A DNA stretch of 21,515 bases, taken from contig JANRJF010000015.1 in NCBI GenBank assembly GCA_033764095.1, positions 1-21,515 of the forward strand. The letters are read 5' to 3'. This document shows positions 19,371 through 21,515 of the stretch, one piece after another. The position numbers were made by a program, and so were the translations under genes. Position 1 is the first letter of the stretch. Every line of letters begins with the position of its first letter. This stretch comes from JBDTMT01 sp033764095. GTDB taxonomy: Bacteria; Desulfobacterota; Binatia; HRBIN30; CADEER01. Below the pieces are notes generated by a model. That model saw only the letters and a list, made by a program, of their open reading frames with translations, was not told the DNA's origin and did not search any database.

Positions 19371-21212
19371 TCACACACTCGACGCCGCACGTGCCTCCAC
19401 GAGCCGCGCGGTCAGCAGCGGCACGAGGACTTGCCAGTCGCCGACCAGCCCGTAGTCGCAGCTCTTGAAGATGGGCGCTTTGGCGCTCTTGTTGATCGCG
19501 ACGATGAGGCCGGCGCGGCGCACGCCGACGGTGTGCTCGAAGGCGCCGCGCAGCGCGACGGCGAGGTAGAGCTCGGGGGCGATGGCGCGGCCGGTGATGC
19601 CGACCTGATACTGCTTCGGCAGCCAGCCGACGTCGGTGACGTCGCGCGTCGTACACAGCGCGGCGTCGAGCGCCGCCGCCAGCTGCGCGATCACCGGCAG
19701 GTGCTCGGCGCCGCCGATGCCCTTGCCGAATCCGACCACGCGCAGGGCGCTGTCGAGCTCGGTCGCGGCTTCGGCATCCTCGCGCCGCTCCAGCAGCGCG
19801 ACGCGTTCGGCGCCCGCCGGCTCGCTCCAGCGCTCGACCGCGGCGCGGCGCGTCGCGTCCGGCGCCGCGGCGGCGAGCATGCCCGGCCGCACCGTCGCGA
19901 GCTCGGGCTGGGTGCGCGAGGCGATCAGGGCCACGACGCTACCGCCGAAGGCGGGTTTGTGCTGCAGCACGGAGCCGGCGGCGTCGAGCGTCAGGTCGAT
20001 GCACTCGCCGGTGAGGCCGAGCGCCAGGCGCGCCGCCAGGCGCGGCGCGACGTCGCGCCCCCAGACGGTGGCCGGCAGGATCACCAGGCCGAAGGCGTGG
20101 CGGCGCAGCACCGCGGCGAGCAGCGCGCTGGCCGACTCGACGCCGGCGAGATGCGCGGCGTCGTCGGCGACGATGACGCGCTCGGCGCCGTGCGCCGCCA
20201 ACGCGTCGACGTGCCGTGCCGCGACGGCACCGGCGGCCAGCGCGACGACGCCGCCGTGCAGGCGCGTCGCCAGTTGCGTCGCCTTGGCCAGCAGCTCGAA
20301 GCTCACCGGACAGAGCGCGTCGCCGCGCGCCTCGGTGACCACCAGCACGTCGCGCGCGCCGCGGCGCGGCGGCGCGGTCGGCTGCGGCAGCGGCGCCGGC
20401 GCCGGGCGGGTGGCGGTCCAGGTGCCGAACAGGCCGTGCCCGAGCAGGCGGGTCACCAGACCCTCGACCTGCGCCTGCGGCGAGCCGGCGTCGATGATCT
20501 CGCGCTTGCGCGGCTCGTCCACCGCTTCGAGGTCGGTCACCCAGGTCGGCGAGCCGGCGGCGCCGACCGTCGCCGCGTCGAGCCCCAGCTCGGCGGCGCT
20601 CCAGGTGTCGATCGGTTTCGCCAACGCCGCCTCGCGCTCGGCCTTGGTGGTGAAGCGCTCCGGCGCCAGATCCTCGGCGGCGGTGACCACCGCCGGCAGC
20701 GGCGCACGCACCACGTCGATGCCGGCGTCGACCTCGCGCTCGGCGGTCAGGCGGCGCGCGGCCGGGTCGAGCGTCAGCCTGCGGGCGATCGTCACCTGCG
20801 GCCAGTCGAGCAGCTCGGCGAGCTCGGGGCCGACCTGGCCGGTCTCGGCGTCGACGCTGTTGCGCCCGCACAACACCAGGTCGGGCGCCTCGCGCCGCAC
20901 CGCCGCCGCCAACGCCCGCGCCGTCGCCAGCGTATCGGCGCCGGCGAAGGCCCGGTCGCTCAGGTGCACGGCGCGGTCGGCGCCCAACGCCAGGCATTCC
21001 GCCAGCGCCTCGCGCGCCGCCGGCGGCCCCATGGTGATCGCCACCACCTCGCCGCCGTGCTCGTCGCGCAACTCGATCGCGCGCAGCAGCGCGCGGACGT
21101 CGAAGGCGCTGATCTCGCTGCGCACCCCCTCGCGCTTGATCGTCCGGGTCGCCGGGTCGAACGCCAGCGCGGAGACGGCGGGGACCTGCTTGATGCAGAC
21201 GGCGAGCTTCAT
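19371..21212 (-). CDS. etfBA: Fused electron transfer flavoprotein, beta and alpha subunits
   Basis: This 613-aa protein fuses EtfB (about 1-255) to EtfA (about 287-613) through a Pro/Ala-rich linker (268-283). ETF shuttles electrons from acyl-CoA and other dehydrogenases to the quinone pool or, in bifurcating forms, to ferredoxin. EtfB marks are MKLAVCIKQVP (1-11) and the nucleotide loop CGRNSVDAETGQVGP (115-129). The EtfA FAD domain shows TTRDVTDVGW (521-530), QVGITGR (536-542) and IVAINKSAKAPIF (570-582), with CDYGLVGD at 585-592. The usual SGAIQH stretch reads RGAFEH (555-560), keeping the flavin-contacting His560. ATG 21212 starts the clear EtfB sequence; no strong ribosome binding site is seen. 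ETF subunits are normally separate genes. Whether this one bifurcates cannot be decided by eye. Confidence 0.92.
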   Translation of the reverse strand: MKLAVCIKQVPAVSALAFDPATRTIKREGVRSEISAFDVRALLRAIELRDEHGGEVVAITMGPPAAREALAECLALGADRAVHLSDRAFAGADTLATARALAAAVRREAPDLVLCGRNSVDAETGQVGPELAELLDWPQVTIARRLTLDPAARRLTAEREVDAGIDVVRAPLPAVVTAAEDLAPERFTTKAEREAALAKPIDTWSAAELGLDAATVGAAGSPTWVTDLEAVDEPRKREIIDAGSPQAQVEGLVTRLLGHGLFGTWTATRPAPAPLPQPTAPPRRGARDVLVVTEARGDALCPVSFELLAKATQLATRLHGGVVALAAGAVAARHVDALAAHGAERVIVADDAAHLAGVESASALLAAVLRRHAFGLVILPATVWGRDVAPRLAARLALGLTGECIDLTLDAAGSVLQHKPAFGGSVVALIASRTQPELATVRPGMLAAAAPDATRRAAVERWSEPAGAERVALLERREDAEAATELDSALRVVGFGKGIGGAEHLPVIAQLAAALDAALCTTRDVTDVGWLPKQYQVGITGRAIAPELYLAVALRGAFEHTVGVRRAGLIVAINKSAKAPIFKSCDYGLVGDWQVLVPLLTARLVEARAASSV

Positions 21213-21223
21213 CGGAGAACTGC

Positions 21224-21380
21224 GTGACCGGTGACAAGCGAGAACTGCGTGACCGGTGACCGGTGACCAGTGACCGGTAGAAGACGGCTGCGCCGAGAGG
21301 AGGTGAGGTCTCGCTTCGTGACGGCCCTGTCCCCCTCCAGCGAATCTCCTACCGGTCACCGGTCACTGGTCACCGGTCAC
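21224..21380. repeat. Facing inverted 7-mer arrays (GTGACCG / CGGTCAC)
   Basis: Four units of period 7 at 21249-21276 (GTGACCG, GTGACCG, GTGACCA, GTGACCG) face four complementary units at 21353-21380 (CGGTCAC, CGGTCAC, TGGTCAC, CGGTCAC). Both blocks end in GTAG/CTAC. The single variant unit sits at a different position in the two arms. A direct repeat beginning GAGAACTGCGTGACCGGTGA is found at 21216-21235 and 21240-21259. The region separates icd from etfBA and could form a large cruciform or stem-loop of about 130 bases. Confidence 0.85.
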
Positions 21381-21389
21381 GATTTCGTC

Positions 21390-21515
21390 TCACATATGCT
21401 TCACCACCGCCTCGCCGAACTCCGAGCACTTGAGGAGCGTCGCGCCCTCCATGAGGCGGTGGAAGTCGTAGGTGACGGTCTTGGCGCCGATGGCGCCGTC
21501 CATGCCCTTGATGAT
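21390..21515 (-). CDS. icd: NADP-dependent isocitrate dehydrogenase, C-terminal end (partial)
   Basis: Only the last 41 residues are in the window; the gene continues past the right edge. The reading GMDGAIGAKTVTYDF, then RLMEGATLLKCSEFG and a final VVKHM before TGA at 21392-21390, matches the C-terminus of bacterial homodimeric NADP-isocitrate dehydrogenase (E. coli Icd type). That enzyme converts isocitrate to 2-oxoglutarate and CO2 in the TCA cycle. The etfBA gene follows on the same strand after a 177-bp repeat-filled spacer, so co-transcription is uncertain. Confidence 0.9.
   Translation of the reverse strand: MIKGMDGAIGAKTVTYDFHRLMEGATLLKCSEFGEAVVKHM

Overview
The window looks like the chromosome of an uncultured, very GC-rich Gram-negative bacterium. 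Genes are tightly packed, and the high GC opens long meaningless frames opposite nearly every real gene. The secreted protein at 7943-9274 carries a double dockerin/EF-hand module (CPGDCNADAAVTVDE followed by a DADGDG loop). Such modules are abundant in Binatia-type (Desulfobacterota_B, formerly deltaproteobacterial) genomes. Together with an exosortase-A-type O-ligase and a fused ETF, this makes a Binatia-like origin my best guess. It is an inference; another high-GC proteobacterial or myxobacterial lineage is possible.

Layout from left to right. (1) 163-2292, plus strand: a phytanoyl-CoA dioxygenase-family protein and an exosortase-A-associated O-glycosylation ligase. (2) 5531-2274, minus strand: pantothenate kinase CoaA, a DUF1624/HGSNAT-like membrane acyltransferase and an M28 lipoprotein peptidase, the last two joined by a GTGA stop/start overlap. 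(3) A small membrane protein (minus), then a secreted zinc metalloprotease (plus) split by a one-base frameshift near 6508. (4) tRNA-Lys(UUU) and a dockerin-containing propeller-like secreted protein, both minus. (5) 14418-9614, minus: a four-gene operon of phosphosulfolactate synthase (ComA), an ATP-grasp ligase, a fumarate-reductase/aspartate-oxidase-type flavoprotein and an argininosuccinate-lyase/fumarase-superfamily lyase. The last three genes are joined by ATGA overlaps. (6) Divergent from comA, plus strand: a HAD-family protein lacking its nucleophilic Asp and a D-2-hydroxyacid dehydrogenase with an altered Rossmann glycine motif. (7) 19167-16508, minus: a GT4 glycosyltransferase coupled by GTGA to a lipid-linked-glycan flippase. 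(8) A fused EtfB-EtfA and the C-terminal end of NADP-isocitrate dehydrogenase, both minus.

The most interesting unit is (5). ComA makes phosphosulfolactate from PEP and sulfite. In bacterial coenzyme M synthesis, a fumarase-superfamily lyase then eliminates phosphate to give sulfoacrylate, the sulfo analogue of fumarate. Here a fumarate-reductase-like flavoprotein and a carboxylate-amine ligase are added. This suggests a route from PEP and sulfite to sulfoacrylate, 3-sulfopropionate and a sulfopropionyl amide. I know of no described pathway with this gene set, so the product is a hypothesis.

Spacers between transcription units are unusual. Several hold short tandem arrays of period 7 or 8, each spacer with its own unit sequence, often arranged as facing inverted blocks. 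Other spacers hold larger inverted repeats, and some repeats run into gene ends and supply the stop codon.
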